Of a stretch of DNA of 64,000 nucleotides, positions 1 through 11,043 are shown piece by piece. Position numbers and translations under genes: made by a program. Origin of the DNA: Beaufortia kweichowensis (Eukaryota > Chordata > Actinopteri > Cypriniformes > Gastromyzontidae); assembly GCA_019155185.1 (NCBI GenBank), contig CM032811.1, positions 378,902-442,901 on the forward strand. Reading direction: 5' to 3'. Each line of letters starts with the position of its first letter. Position 1 is the stretch's first letter. The notes below the pieces were generated by a model, which saw nothing but the letters and a program-made list of their open reading frames with translations, was not told where the DNA came from and made no database searches.

Positions 1-62
1 ACGTGTACTGCACAATATAAACATGAAGAGTGACGTGTACTGCACAATATAAACATGAAGAG
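1..62. repeat. Tandem duplication of a 32-bp unit
   Basis: The segment beginning acgtgtactgcacaatat is repeated immediately, with a 32-bp period and about 1.9 copies. The copies are identical over the shared 30 bases, so the duplication is recent or under-sampled by the window edge. No coding potential is seen. Confidence 0.85.
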
Positions 63-335
63 AAAGTGCTTCAACAAACATCATCAATGTTCATTAACAA
101 CACAACTAAGAGCTTTATCACAAACCCGCTCTGAAAAGTTGACCAAATAATAATGAAAAAGTCCTCAATGTCTAATCAATCATTAGTTTTCATAAACTGA
201 AGAACAATCTGTTCAATAGAAACTGAGTGTTTTAAGAACAGAAATGTGTATTTGCTTCATTTACAGTTATACAGTTTATAATAGATCAGATTAAATGATA
301 CTGAATTAATTAGTTAGTTTGTAGATATTTTCAGA

Positions 336-457
336 TGTGTGTGTGTGTGTGTGTGTTCAGGCAGAGACACAGACAGGCCGGCACCAGTCATCCCCATACA
401 GCCGGTTGCCTGGATACCAGTCTAATAGAGAGGCCACTGGAGGATCACACCCCGTCA

Positions 458-497
<40 letters not shown>
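336..497. repeat. TG and CA microsatellites flanking about 100 bp of unique sequence
   Basis: A (TG)n run at 336-356 and a (CA)n run at 458-497 bracket ordinary sequence. The facing runs are reverse complements and could pair. Confidence 0.9.
404..417 (+). promoter_or_regulatory. RFX X-box-like motif
   Basis: GGTTGCCTGGATAC resembles the inverted half-site layout of RFX X-boxes (GTTGCC followed by a near GGYAAC half, here GGATAC). It lies in an island of ordinary sequence between a TG and a CA microsatellite. This is a motif match only, with no evidence of use. Confidence 0.25.
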
Positions 498-500
<3 letters not shown>

Positions 501-714
501 TGAGTAAATGAATGAATGATAATGGTTTTCTGTCTCTTATCTTCACATTAGTGGACTGTTTTCAGTTTGTTTCCTGTCTGTTCATTTCTTTCTTCCCTTC
601 ATCTTTCTCTTCCTCTGTTTCAGAGCTGTTAGCAGTCATGTTAGAGCAATGGTTTGGTCATGTCCTGATTTATCATGTATCACCAACTTAACTTGTTTAT
701 GGTCCCAGCTGACA

Positions 715-775
715 CTGACGCAGCATTTAGCTGATGCTTTTATCCAAAGCCACTAACAAACATCAGGAGACAAGC
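715..775 (-). mobile_element. Short L2-type LINE/SINE 3' tail fragment
   Basis: Read on the minus strand, this contains the fish L2-type tail signature ctttggataaaagc followed by a gctaaatg-like end. The same tail appears at 9548-9656, 9784-10090, in the SINE at 29095-29228 and at the end of the large L2 near 63190-63290. Only the tail survives. Confidence 0.6.
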
Positions 776-905
776 ATGAAGGAAAGATGCCGAGTAACCT
801 GCTTGTGATTTATTCATGATAAAGCACTGGACTCCAGTACATTATTACTTTATAAAACACTTATCACACAACACACATGTTACATGTCTCAATGCAACTT
901 TCATT

Positions 906-947
906 GTGAGTGTGTGTGTGCGTGTCTGTTTCTGTCTGTGTGTGTGT

Positions 948-981
<34 letters not shown>

Positions 982-1001
982 GTGTGTGTGTGTGTGTCTA
1001 A
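906..1001. repeat. Interrupted (GT)n microsatellite
   Basis: GT dinucleotides are interrupted by cgtgtctg and taag variants. The 61-residue frame across it is a microsatellite translation. Confidence 0.9.
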
Positions 1002-1146
1002 CAACATTGTTAAACCCTGTGTCTATGTTCACAACACAAACAGAACACAACATCTCTTAATTCATGCAGAAATAACTGATGACTGTGATGATGATGATGA
1101 TTTGTGTGTTATTGAGTAAGTAGGACACGTCTCATGAGCTTACGGT

Positions 1147-1150
<4 letters not shown>

Positions 1151-1182
<32 letters not shown>
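1151..1182. repeat. (CA)n microsatellite
   Basis: About 16 perfect CA units. Confidence 0.95.
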
Positions 1183-1183
<1 letters not shown>

Positions 1184-1530
1184 CACGATACATCACCGAC
1201 TGCACCCGCGTTCAACAGTTACATTTGAATAACATTTCCTTTCAATCTGGTCTTAAGATTCCTCACCAGAAGAGATCACACATCAGGTGAGCCTGATCCT
1301 ACCTTATGAGAACATTTGTCCTGATGCACCATCTCTCACATCATCCTACAACACAAAAGAGCCGTGAGCAGAACCACAGGACCAAAAGCACAACCAGATG
1401 AGCGAGCCGAGCAGGAGAAGCTCTCGTGTCACGTCTCAGCACACCGATGGAAAGATGGCATCAGACGGGAACGGAGGGTGGGGCTGAACGACACAGAGCT
1501 GCTCTCTCTCTCTCTCTCTCTCTCACCGCT

Positions 1531-1607
1531 GACCAATCAGAACGCAGCACAGGAGAGGGAGGGCCGAGCGGGGGTGGAAACGGAGTGAGAGGCAGAGGGA
1601 TAAAAGG
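1531..1607 (+). promoter_or_regulatory. Possible core promoter: CCAAT box plus TATA-like box
   Basis: GACCAATCAG at 1531-1540 is a strong NF-Y/CCAAT-box match. ATAAAAGG at 1600-1607 is TATA-like, 60-70 bp downstream and in the expected order for plus-strand transcription. A CT tract lies just upstream, and the surroundings are purine-rich and relatively GC-rich for this neighbourhood. No following plus-strand exon was recognised, so this may be coincidence or a non-coding or antisense start within schip1. Confidence 0.35.
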
Positions 1608-2333
1608 AAAACGAGGGAAGAAAACAGTGGAGGAGACGGTGTGTAAAGAAAAGAGTCTTTATTGAGCCGGCCGCTAAGACAGGAATGACAATCATCTGCT
1701 GTCTAACACACATTCCAGCACACACACACACACACATCACCACAGGGAGGTCTTTCTACACAACAGGTGTCGTTTGTGTCACACATTCGTGTTATAAAAG
1801 GACTTAAGGTGGAAGCAGCTGATGTCTAAAACTAAAGTTTGATGTGTTTCTTGTGTTTAGCATGAGACCCTGTTACCATCAGCTGTTTCCTCAGGAAATA
1901 AAGCACAATGATCATAAATCCACAGCAGAATGTCTTTATAGTTTTTTGTCTTACACCTGCTCCCATGAAAAACTTCATCAAAGTCTCCATCTAAGAAGAA
2001 GATCCTCTCATCGATCTGAAGGCATGAATATCACACAGCTGTATAGAGATGTTCTGTACGTCTGTGGACAGTGACACAGTAAGATTGTGTTATTTTATTC
2101 ATTTGCAGTCTTTACACACAGATACATGACGTCACACTGAAGCTCTTCAGATACATCAATCAGATCAATAAATGTAGAAAAGGCCTGTGTTTTACAATAT
2201 TCCAGTCCTGTTTGTCAGGATAAATGTTTAATACATATATCACATTCATATGTCAGTCAGTGGAGAAACCACGTCTGCTTCATCACACGTGTCAGTTCTT
2301 TATCTTTGACTCAAGCTGAGACTCTCTTCATTA

Positions 2334-2361
<28 letters not shown>
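2334..2361. repeat. (TC)n microsatellite
   Basis: About 14 perfect TC units. Confidence 0.95.
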
Positions 2362-2368
<7 letters not shown>

Positions 2369-3555
2369 GTTCTGTATCTCTGACATCATGACTTCACATC
2401 TGTCACAACATCTCTATATTAAACATCACATGTCTAAAAGAGCCAATGCATTAAATGTAAACTTGCTGAAAACACTGTATATTACTTATTATGACTATAG
2501 ATATTATTTAAGAATACTTGTCTTTTACACGATCTATCGTTTCAAACATTTATTTATACACAGAAAGAGAACGTTTGCTTGGGTTTGGTCATGTTTTAAT
2601 AACTAACAGGCATGGACTAAAGTGAAAGCAAAACTCAGAATCATTACTAGTAAAAATGTCACAAGAGTGGTTCACAATAACAGAAATCCACAGATGAGAG
2701 GAAACGGGTGAATGAGGTCTTTCAGGTATCTAATGGGCACTCTTTACAGTATACATTCAGCCCACCAGCGTGGCCATTTTCAAAGTGTATTTGTTTGATT
2801 AGTAAAACCATATCAAAACCCTTGTTTAACATCACTCATCCACAAAACAAACATTGTCTCATCATATGACACAAAGAAAGAGTGTTTAAGAAGAGTATTG
2901 AGAGCTTTCCTCTCATACACATCACTAAATATATCACTGTTTCATGTTGGGTCTTTCTAGTCCTAATGTATATTGTATGGTGTAACCCTTTTTAAATCAT
3001 CATTTAGTGTGATTTCTACTCATTTGACGCATGCACAGACACGCATCAGTATGTTATGATGGGTGTGTGTTCAGGGCTGAATGTGTCGCCACAGGGCACG
3101 AGTTTCCACATCAAACCCACTGCTGACATCATGCATGACATCATCCTCACAGCACATTCTCCATCTCTAACCTTGACTGATAATGTGTAAATGTGAAAGA
3201 TCTTTCTTGAATGTTGAGATGAAATAGCAGTCTCACCCATCTGTGTGTTACGATGAATGTCTATAGGACGCGATTATCACACGTTTACTGTGCGACTACA
3301 ACAAACCTCAACACACACATAAACATTCATTCATCTAACACACGGACCGTCATCTAAAGCACATGTTCCTAAAGCAGAGAGGAGAAGAGGACGGAAGGTG
3401 TTGAGATGAAGTTTGTCACCTGAGCTGATGTCAAATTCACACTCGTTCAGTAAACTGGAGTGAACTTGAGTCTTTGACAGTGAATCAGTGACAGCGCTTC
3501 AAGTCCAAAACAAAACTGAAGCCACAATAAAGAAACGGTCATGGGTTCAATTCTC

Positions 3556-4262
3556 AATGAACACGAACACACGAACACAACATACACACATTTAACACAC
3601 TAAACACACACACACACGTAACATGTACACACACACACGAATACACACAGACACACATGAATAATAATAACACAGGACAACAACGTAATAATACCTAATC
3701 ACTGGTAATAACACACACACAACACACACAATACACTAACGAACACACACACACACACCAAACACACACACAACACACACACACGAGAACAATACACACG
3801 CTAACACACACACACACGAACACACAACACACACGAACACACACACACAATACCTAACACACACACACTACAACTAACACACACACACACGTAACACTAA
3901 TCACACACACACGGTAACACAATAACACTCACAACACACACACACACACACAATAATAACACTAACACACGAACACACACACACACGGTAACACACACTT
4001 TGTTGTGTTTAATAACACACAACACACACACACATTAACACAATACACACACATGTAAACACAATAATATCAATAATAACACACAGCAAACACACACAAC
4101 ACAACTAACAATACTGAATAATAATAAAGAAACACACACAACAATAACACGAACACACACACACATAACAACACACACACGAACACACACACACAAGAAC
4201 ACACGAACATGTTGCTTTGGTAATAATCAAACACGAAACATCTAACACACACGAACATCAAT
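3556..4262. repeat. Degenerate AC-rich low-complexity block
   Basis: About 700 bp of imperfect AACACACAC, GAACACAC and TAATAAC units. It differs from the clean CA runs nearby because AA, GAA and TAA interruptions recur every 10-25 bases. Frames here (many V and C residues on the minus strand) are repeat translations. Confidence 0.9.
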
Positions 4263-4805
4263 AATGGACAACATCACACACACATTCCTCAGGCTCTCAC
4301 ATTCCTCTCAAACATTCACAAGTGCTTCAGACAGACAAAGATCTCCAAAAGTGTTGCTCAACATTACAGTTTACCATTTAAATGTGTGTTATTGGACACT
4401 GAATGCCGTCTTCTAAAGAACACACACAAGCCCACACGCACACGTTAACTTATCTAAACGAGGGACATCCCATAGACCCACAGTCCAATATCTCTATTAC
4501 AAATGTTAAACGCTCATTTCACACTACACAGTGAACTCAAAAATACTGCAACAGCGCCATCTGCTGACATCACACACAAACAGAGCATTGAATCAGTACT
4601 TTGGGTTAAAATGGGTTAACCCTTACGAGAATGTAAGAATGTAAACAGCTGAATGTAAATGTATTGAAATATACAATATACAGGCATTCAGCCGGTTGTC
4701 CCTCCCCACACGCTGATTTGTTTGCCACATTGTGTTTGACATGTCAGATCCCAACCCCACAAACCCTGACATCATATATGTGCATCAGAGATACGAGGGA
4801 CTCAC

Positions 4806-5392
4806 GCTGGTGGAGTTGATCCGGTTCAGGCCGAGGTTCTGCTGTTGCTCTCTGAACTGCAGACCGGCGAGATGTCTCTCCAGAGCTGCCCAGTCCATGG
4901 CAGGAATCTGGCTTTCTCTCTACGCATTCCTCCGCATATCCTGCCAGCCCACGTCCCGCTTCGCCGGTTTCCTGTCTCATGACGACGGCTTCTATTAAAG
5001 TCTTACTTTCACAAGAGCTGGACGACAGGGTGTGGCCACAGGCCTCCATCACATTGCCGTTCTGTTTCTCAGACACAACATTCGTCTATCGATATCTCCG
5101 CGCTGACCGTGGGTCAACGACGGACTTTCCTGTGGAACACGCCGGTGGGGTCGAAGTGCTGTTGCTGGATGTCTATACAGTTCTCGCTATATTCCCTCTC
5201 CCAGTCCAGCATCACTCTCCTCCTGTACTGCTGCTGACAGTCTTCATCTTCCTCATAGTCCTCCAGACCAGCCAGATCCAGACTGGGGGAAGACTTGTAT
5301 TCAGAACACGGTGTCACCTTGTTGGAATTAGATTCGGAACTGGAGCGACTGCAAGTATCGCTGCCCAGGTCCATGCCATCCTCCCGGTAATC
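4806..5392 (-). CDS. schip1: schip1 (Schwannomin-interacting protein 1) internal exon, frame broken
   Basis: SCHIP1 is a coiled-coil adaptor that binds the NF2 product and, in its IQCJ fusion form, works at axon initial segments and nodes. This exon begins after a clean acceptor (pyrimidine run then cag at 5393-5395) with DYREDGMDLGSD, a signature block of vertebrate SCHIP1. It continues with NSNKVTPCSEYKSS and LEDYEEDED. It ends with MDWAALERHLAGLQFREQ and NRINSTS just before a GTGAGT donor (4800-4805). The first block is in one frame and stops at 5114, whereas the MDWAALE block is in another. Between them, recognisable pieces (SEKQNGNVMEA, KPAKRDVGWQDMRRN) sit in different frames with in-frame stops. 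At least two or three indels are therefore needed, from assembly error or pseudogenisation. The gene runs leftwards out of the window. Confidence 0.85.
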
Positions 5393-5443
5393 CTGTGACA
5401 AAGAAATGAGACATACTGTAATTATCTTGCTAACAGGGGAAGC

Positions 5444-5447
<4 letters not shown>

Positions 5448-5480
<33 letters not shown>

Positions 5481-5488
5481 GTGTGTGT
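5448..5488. repeat. (GT)n microsatellite beside the schip1 acceptor
   Basis: GT repeats with one C interruption lie about 55 bp upstream of the schip1 exon start in the transcribed direction. They read as CA repeats in the pre-mRNA, which is a known binding class for hnRNP L. Confidence 0.9.
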
Positions 5489-5696
5489 CCATACAGCAAA
5501 CATTCCCACTGCTGAATTAGATTATTATTCATCTGGGTGTCAGAGACTAATGATCACCATCCACTCAGATGTACACATAGACTATAAAAATTAAAATCAT
5601 GTTTTTGCTAATAACTCAAGAATTTACGTTATTAGTGATAATCCTCCAATCTAATTCATGGAAGGTATGAATACTGAAATGAGTTCAGAATAATAC

Positions 5697-6904
5697 CCAA
5701 CACATGAAGAAGAGATGACTCTTCAAAGAACATCAAATAGTAATTTAATTAAAAACATTTATGTGTATGGAATATGAACTGTTATGAATGTGATGATTGT
5801 GAAAACACACTTTATCTGACTATGAAAAATCATGATTTAAACACAATCAAATGCTTTATAAACTTTAATAGAGACTCACATGAGGATTTAAACCATCTGA
5901 ACTATCAGTGTGATGAAAACCTTTGAGAAAAACTATTTTTTTCACGGTTAGGTTGATATTTGCATAAAATTGCCCAAAACCACTTTCTTGTAAAACACTG
6001 AGTGTGTCTGACGCTAGAATATAAGCTTTTAGAGAAAACATTTTGAGCTCTTTGGCTGTTTACACAGTTGATTTGTACAATCATTGACTGGTGTGCATTG
6101 CCTCGCAGATATGAAGTATGATAATAAACACATTTGACAAAAGACAGAACAGCAGAAGACCTCAGTCGTGCTGTTGGAGTGATACAGTACTGTACAGTAC
6201 ATCTCAATACTGTACAAGACTCACTCTCCTCATACACACACACACACACACCAGTCTGAAATGAAGTTTGGTGGCTAGGGGGCGCTGTAATCCACAAAAC
6301 TGTCCAACTGCCATTGAGAAAGAGAAAAAAAGATCAGGTATCACATATAAATCTTCTGGTTCTCTAACTGTATATTGTATTATATCATGCTGCACTTCTT
6401 TTGTTATGTATTGATGGTTTAATTAAGCTGAAGTGTCTCACATGAGGTTCACTATCTGTACAGGGCCAGCGTGTCTTAAAGATCTTAAAGAACCCGACAG
6501 ACACGCTCAGCAGATTACACTACAGCACTAAACCCTCCACACAATATTAACACATTATAAACGGACAGAAAAGTGCTGGAGACAGTGTTTGTGTAGAATG
6601 ACAATTTATGAAAAGTGTCGTGAATTAACCTGTTTTCAAGTAACTGCTGGGAAATTTTATGCAAATATCAACCTAAGCAGAAGAAAATGAGTTTTTCTCA
6701 AAGGTTTATCATCACACTGATAGATCAGATGGTTTAAATCTTCATGTGAATCTCTATTAAAGATTATAAAGCATTTGTTTCTGTTTAAATCATGATTTTT
6801 CATAGTCAGATAAAGTGTGTTTTCACATTCATAAGAGTCCATATTCCTCATAAAATTAAATGACTATTTGATGTTCTTTAAAGAGTCATCTCTTCTTCAT
6901 CTGT
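5697..6904. mobile_element. Foldback DNA element with arms of about 270 bp
   Basis: The left arm (about 5697-5985) and right arm (about 6636-6904) are inverted copies at roughly 85-90% identity by eye. Both start CCAACA then atgaagaagagatgactctt and share the block ttatctgactatgaaaaatc. The 650-bp middle has no transposase-like frame and carries a small CA repeat and a CTCF-like motif. The long imperfect arms and lack of coding suggest a non-autonomous foldback transposon inside a schip1 intron. No clear target duplication was found. Confidence 0.75.
6271..6288 (+). promoter_or_regulatory. CTCF-like core motif
   Basis: gtggctagggggcgctgt contains the AGGGGGCGC core typical of vertebrate CTCF sites. 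It lies inside the foldback element. Occupancy cannot be judged from sequence. Confidence 0.3.
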
Positions 6905-8117
6905 TGGCTGTTATTACTTCACAGAAATCCTACAGAGTTTGTTGTCGTGTGTTCTTTTTTCTCACATTCATAACACTGATATGTTTCTGATGTCTGGACT
7001 CCATCAACAGGACTTTAGTCAAATATAAACACATGATTCAATATATTGATAATAAATAGATTCTGTGAGAGTTTATATTTCACATTCTGACTGAAAACGT
7101 CACATTCATAATGCTGTAATATTTAGTAAATAAAACTAAACCTGTACCGTTATGAAAGCCTAAATATCTCAAGCTGACGCTGTACATTTATAGTTGATCA
7201 ATAAATCATCATGTACAGCATGTAATGCTGGTGAATAATAATACACATAATAACAAACTGTGTCTATATCGACACATTTCCTGCTGTATGACGACAAACA
7301 TGAAGAGTGAATCATGATCTCACCGATCGCTCGTGAATCCAAACATGACTGTACATCTGAAGATTGTATATTATTAAGGTTTATAATAAAGATTTCATAT
7401 TTCAGACACATTTGTTTATGTTTGTAATACACTGACTGAACTCTCTTGTGAGGCGTTCAGAAGTCTCGCGTGATTTCTCGAGATCAGAGGAGATTTAATC
7501 TCGCGCGTTATACACTCATGCTATCTGCTAGTTTTCCACCTATATCATTTCATCTATAAAATACTCTTTAAAATAAAGATTTTAAATCAATAAATGTGCA
7601 TGTCTTCTCTTTCCAACATGCATGCGCGTGCAGTGCACCAGTCACAAGCACGCGCACTACTAACAAACACGCCCGATCTGCCACAGCAGCACAAAATCAT
7701 TTTCACACGATTTATTCCGTAATAAACAACCTTGTCATTATATCTGTATAACATACAAACATAAAACACAATAGACTTAAATTATATATCACACATATTA
7801 AAAACAGAGTTTGTGTTCAACGAAAACACACACACACCGATCTTCAAACCTCTCATTAAATAAAAAAATAAAACCCCATGAATTTACTGTATGAACCATA
7901 AGAGAAATGCTGAATGAACTGTATGAAATACAGATATGTATGAAAGGACAGTGAATGGTTGTATGTTGCCCAGTCACTGTGAAATGATGTCATGCTCCTG
8001 AAATAAAACAGCTGAAATCACATCACGTGTCACAGATCTTAAATCAGAGAGAATAAACGCCTATGAACAGCTCATGATCTGCGCTTCACATGATCAATCA
8101 GTGAATATAAGAGCAGA
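6905..8117. other. Intron between the schip1 first exon and the 4.8-5.4 kb exon
   Basis: AT-rich sequence with no recognisable exon, RNA gene or repeat beyond short simple runs. The small frames have no conserved motifs. Confidence 0.6.
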
Positions 8118-8123
8118 ACTTAC

Positions 8124-8258
8124 TGTCATCTTCTCTGATGGACTCGTGCTCAAGACATGTTTAGATGATGTCAGCACACAGAACACAGCAGAGAGGCAAC
8201 GGAGCCGGTGAACGGACACTGTCCGCGGTGTAAGACATGGCGGAGCTCCGCTGCTGCT
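8124..8258 (-). other. schip1: Putative schip1 alternative first exon (5' UTR plus start codon)
   Basis: On the minus strand the exon ends ...gagaag ATG ACA followed by a consensus GTAAGT donor (8118-8123). Joined to the acceptor at 5392 it would read Met-Thr-Asp-Tyr-Arg-Glu-Asp-Gly in frame, because the downstream exon starts in phase 0. The ATG (8127-8129) has a purine at -3. Upstream, a 25-codon uORF (ATG at 8236-8238, stop at 8161) lies in the leader, and the sequence around 8205-8250 is GC-rich like a promoter edge. The 5' end is not defined; the CA tract begins within a few bases. This is inference from splice signals and phase, not from a protein match. Confidence 0.55.
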
Positions 8259-8262
8259 CAGT

Positions 8263-8315
8263 GCACACACACACACACGCACACGCACACGCACACGCGC
8301 ACGCGCACGCGCACG

Positions 8316-8354
<39 letters not shown>

Positions 8355-8390
8355 GCGCGCACACATATACACTTACACACACACATACAC

Positions 8391-8456
<66 letters not shown>

Positions 8457-8494
8457 CTACACACACACACACCTACACACACACACATACACCT

Positions 8495-8526
<32 letters not shown>

Positions 8527-8591
8527 CTACACACACACACACACACACACACATACACCTACATACACACACACACACACACACACACATA

Positions 8592-8680
<89 letters not shown>

Positions 8681-8791
8681 CTACATACACACACACACAC
8701 ACACATACACCACACATGCACACACACACACACACACACACATACACCTACACACACACACCTACACACACACACACACACACACTTACAC

Positions 8792-8828
<37 letters not shown>

Positions 8829-8966
8829 TACACACACACACCTACACAACACACACACACACACACACACATACACACACATACACCTACACACACACAC
8901 ACATACACCTACACACACACACACACACACACATACACCTACATACACACACACACACATACACCT

Positions 8967-9017
<51 letters not shown>

Positions 9018-9036
9018 CAACACACACACACACATG

Positions 9037-9067
<31 letters not shown>

Positions 9068-9541
9068 CTACACACACACACCTACACACACACACACACA
9101 CACATACACCCACACACACGCACGCACACATATACACTTACACACACACATACACATACACTTACACACTTACACACACAGACACACGCGCACACACACA
9201 CGCACGCACACACGCACGCGCACACACGCACGCACACACACACACATATACACCTACACACACACAGACACACACGCGCGCACACACACACACGCGCACA
9301 CACATACGCACGCACGCACACACATACGCACGCACACACACGCGCACACAGACGCACGCGCACACACACACACACGCGCGCACACGCGCGCACACACACG
9401 CGCGCGCACACACACGCACGCACGCACGCACACACACGCGCGCACACACACACGCGCACACACACACGCACACACACGCGCGCGCACACACAGACGCACA
9501 CACACACAGACGCACACACGCGCACACACACACGCACACAC
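8263..9541. repeat. 1.28 kb compound CA/CACG tract with higher-order spacing
   Basis: The left edge (8263-8365) and right third (about 9110-9541) are rich in CACG and CGCG alternation. The middle is nearly pure CA, interrupted at irregular intervals by ATACACCTA. Alternating purine-pyrimidine DNA of this length is a classic Z-DNA former. It starts only a few bases upstream of the putative schip1 first exon. Long frames reading HTHTHT or CVCVCV in several phases are translations of the repeat, not genes. Confidence 0.95.
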
Positions 9542-9547
9542 CAGCGA

Positions 9548-9656
9548 CAGTAGATCTCCATAATATTATTCTTGCCTTATTACGATGTGTCGCTTCATTG
9601 TCTCCTAATATTTGTAAGTCGCTTTGGATAAAAGCGTCAGTTAAATGACTAAATGT
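9548..9656 (+). mobile_element. L2-type LINE 3' end, 5'-truncated by the CA tract
   Basis: It carries gtgtcgcttcattgtctcct, then tgtaagtcgctttggataaa and the tail taaatgactaaatg. The order matches the 3' end of the large L2 at 63190-63290. Nothing of its ORF remains. Confidence 0.75.
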
Positions 9657-9783
9657 GTGTAAATATGTATTTCTACAGCACTTTTCACAGTTTTTCATTA
9701 ATGCAAAGCAGCTTTACAGAAAACATGTGCTGAACAAACAGAAGATAAACAGTATAGAAATGATGAAAGAAATGATACATTTA

Positions 9784-10090
9784 CATTCACATTTACATTT
9801 AGGCATTTAGCTGACGCTTTTATCCAAAGCCACTTTACAAATATTAGGAGACAATGAAGCGTCACATCAAAAGCGGCAGCAATAGTACAAAGAAGTGCTT
9901 TCCTAAGTTTACAATGTTATGCAGTGCTAGATAAATACCTGTAGAGGAAGGAAAAGTTTTTTTTTGTTTTGTTTTTTTTATGCTGTCAGGTGTTCGTGGA
10001 AAAGGTGTGTTTTTAGTAGTTTTTTAAAGGAGGTGAGGGATGTGGCAGACCGGATTGCGTTAGAAAACAGAAACATGATTAAGGGGTCAA
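9784..10090 (-). mobile_element. L2-type LINE 3' UTR fragment
   Basis: On the minus strand this matches the last 300 bp of the L2 at 63 kb: the aggtatttatctag segment, the agtactattg segment, then the same tail. It is oriented opposite to the fragment at 9548-9656. Confidence 0.75.
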
Positions 10091-10488
10091 CCCTAACCTT
10101 AGTTTCCTGCAGCGATGAGCATTACCACCAATCCCAGACAGCCAATCAGAGGTGTTTATAGAATTCAGCCTTACAGAAGAAGTTCATCATTAACAACAGC
10201 ATACAGATATAAAAAATACAGATATACAGATATGCTTTGATCCACCTCAAAGACACTTCTGATGCTGCTTTCTCTGTCTATATTAAAAGAGCTTTTTGCT
10301 TTAAACATTTTATATTCTATGTGCATTTTGAATTACATTAATCTCATACCATTATGCAATTGTTGTGTCAATGCATTTTTGTTACATTTGTGACATTTGT
10401 GTTTAAAGTCATAATATTTTGCTTAGCTCTGTGTTAGGTAAATCATCTCTAATCAGCAATCTTAGGATTTCTTTATCCAGAGAACAGC

Positions 10489-10612
10489 TCAGAAAGAATA
10501 CACGACATGTTCCCCCTCACAGTGGATCACCTCATTCATCTGAACGCCGGCCCACACCCCTCTCACATTAAAGTCCTGCATTGATTGGTTCAGCTGCCTG
10601 ATGAAACGCCAC
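10489..10612 (-). CDS. Unrecognised coding-like terminal exon
   Basis: On the minus strand a plausible acceptor (gtctgtag, AG at 10613-10614) opens a 124-bp stretch. It reads WRFIRQLNQSMQDFNVRG, then VWAGVQMNEVIHCEGEHVV, then YSF and a stop. The composition is balanced, with aromatic and charged residues and no repeat bias, unlike other frames nearby. I do not recognise the family. No strong poly(A) signal follows. It may be the last exon of a minus-strand gene upstream of schip1, or part of an old transposon. Confidence 0.35.
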
Positions 10613-10980
10613 CTACAGACCCTAAAAACCTCACAAAATATCCTATTAAACACACAGCAACCAGCCGGAATATCCCCCTTATATAAAACATCAGCACAGC
10701 ACACCCTAATAAATATAAGAGAAATGTAAAATGCATCTGTACATCACAGCAGATGCTCCGAGATGCTCCTGTAACCAAGCAACCCTGATGGAAACACAAG
10801 TGTCATCACAGCACAGGGTTTCCTTGGAAACAAGTAAGAGACAGTGTGAAAGTATGAGGGACACTCTGCTCAGAGGTCACTGCTGGGCTTCATGACTGAC
10901 AGAACATCAGACTTTACAAGGTACTCCCGCTAATAAAACAAACATTTTAAGAGGAGGAAGCTAACACTGTTCAGTGTGTG

Positions 10981-11043
10981 GATTTTCTGGGAATCAAACC
11001 CATGACCTTTTACCGCAATGCACTGCCAGCTGAGCTACAGGAA
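10981..11043 (-). repeat. tRNA-like / tRNA-derived SINE head fragment
   Basis: The minus strand reads tcctgtagctcagctggcag ... ggtcatgggtttgattccc, giving an A-box-like TAGCTCAGCTGG and a B-box-like GGTTTGATTCC at tRNA spacing. There is no proper acceptor stem, so it is better seen as a SINE head or tRNA pseudogene than a functional tRNA. Confidence 0.5.

Larger units (their letters stand above)
63..4805. other. Intron-like sequence downstream of the schip1 exon
   Basis: On the minus strand this lies 3' of the schip1 exon at 4806-5392, and I could not find the next schip1 exon here. It holds scattered microsatellites: TG at 336-356, CA at 458-497, GT at 906-1001, CA at 1151-1182, CT at 1502-1524, CA at 1717-1736 and TC at 2334-2361. 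A long degenerate AC-rich block occupies 3556-4262, and there is a possible promoter near 1531-1607. The short ORFs here look like chance frames. Confidence 0.6.

Noticed and set aside
1364..1665. Two overlapping plus-strand frames of 74 and 79 codons
   Set aside because: Overlapping phases across a CT tract with Arg/Glu-rich composition from purine-rich DNA; no splice or family support.
4070..4261. Val/Cys/Phe-rich small membrane protein
   Set aside because: Lies in the degenerate AC-rich block; composition is due to the repeat.
8208..9698. Long HTHTHT and CVCVCV open frames up to 451 codons on both strands
   Set aside because: They are translations of the CA/CACG tract, open in several phases at once, without any non-repeat domain.
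10981..11043. Functional tRNA gene
   Set aside because: A and B boxes are recognisable, but the acceptor stem does not close and B-box changes suggest a SINE head.
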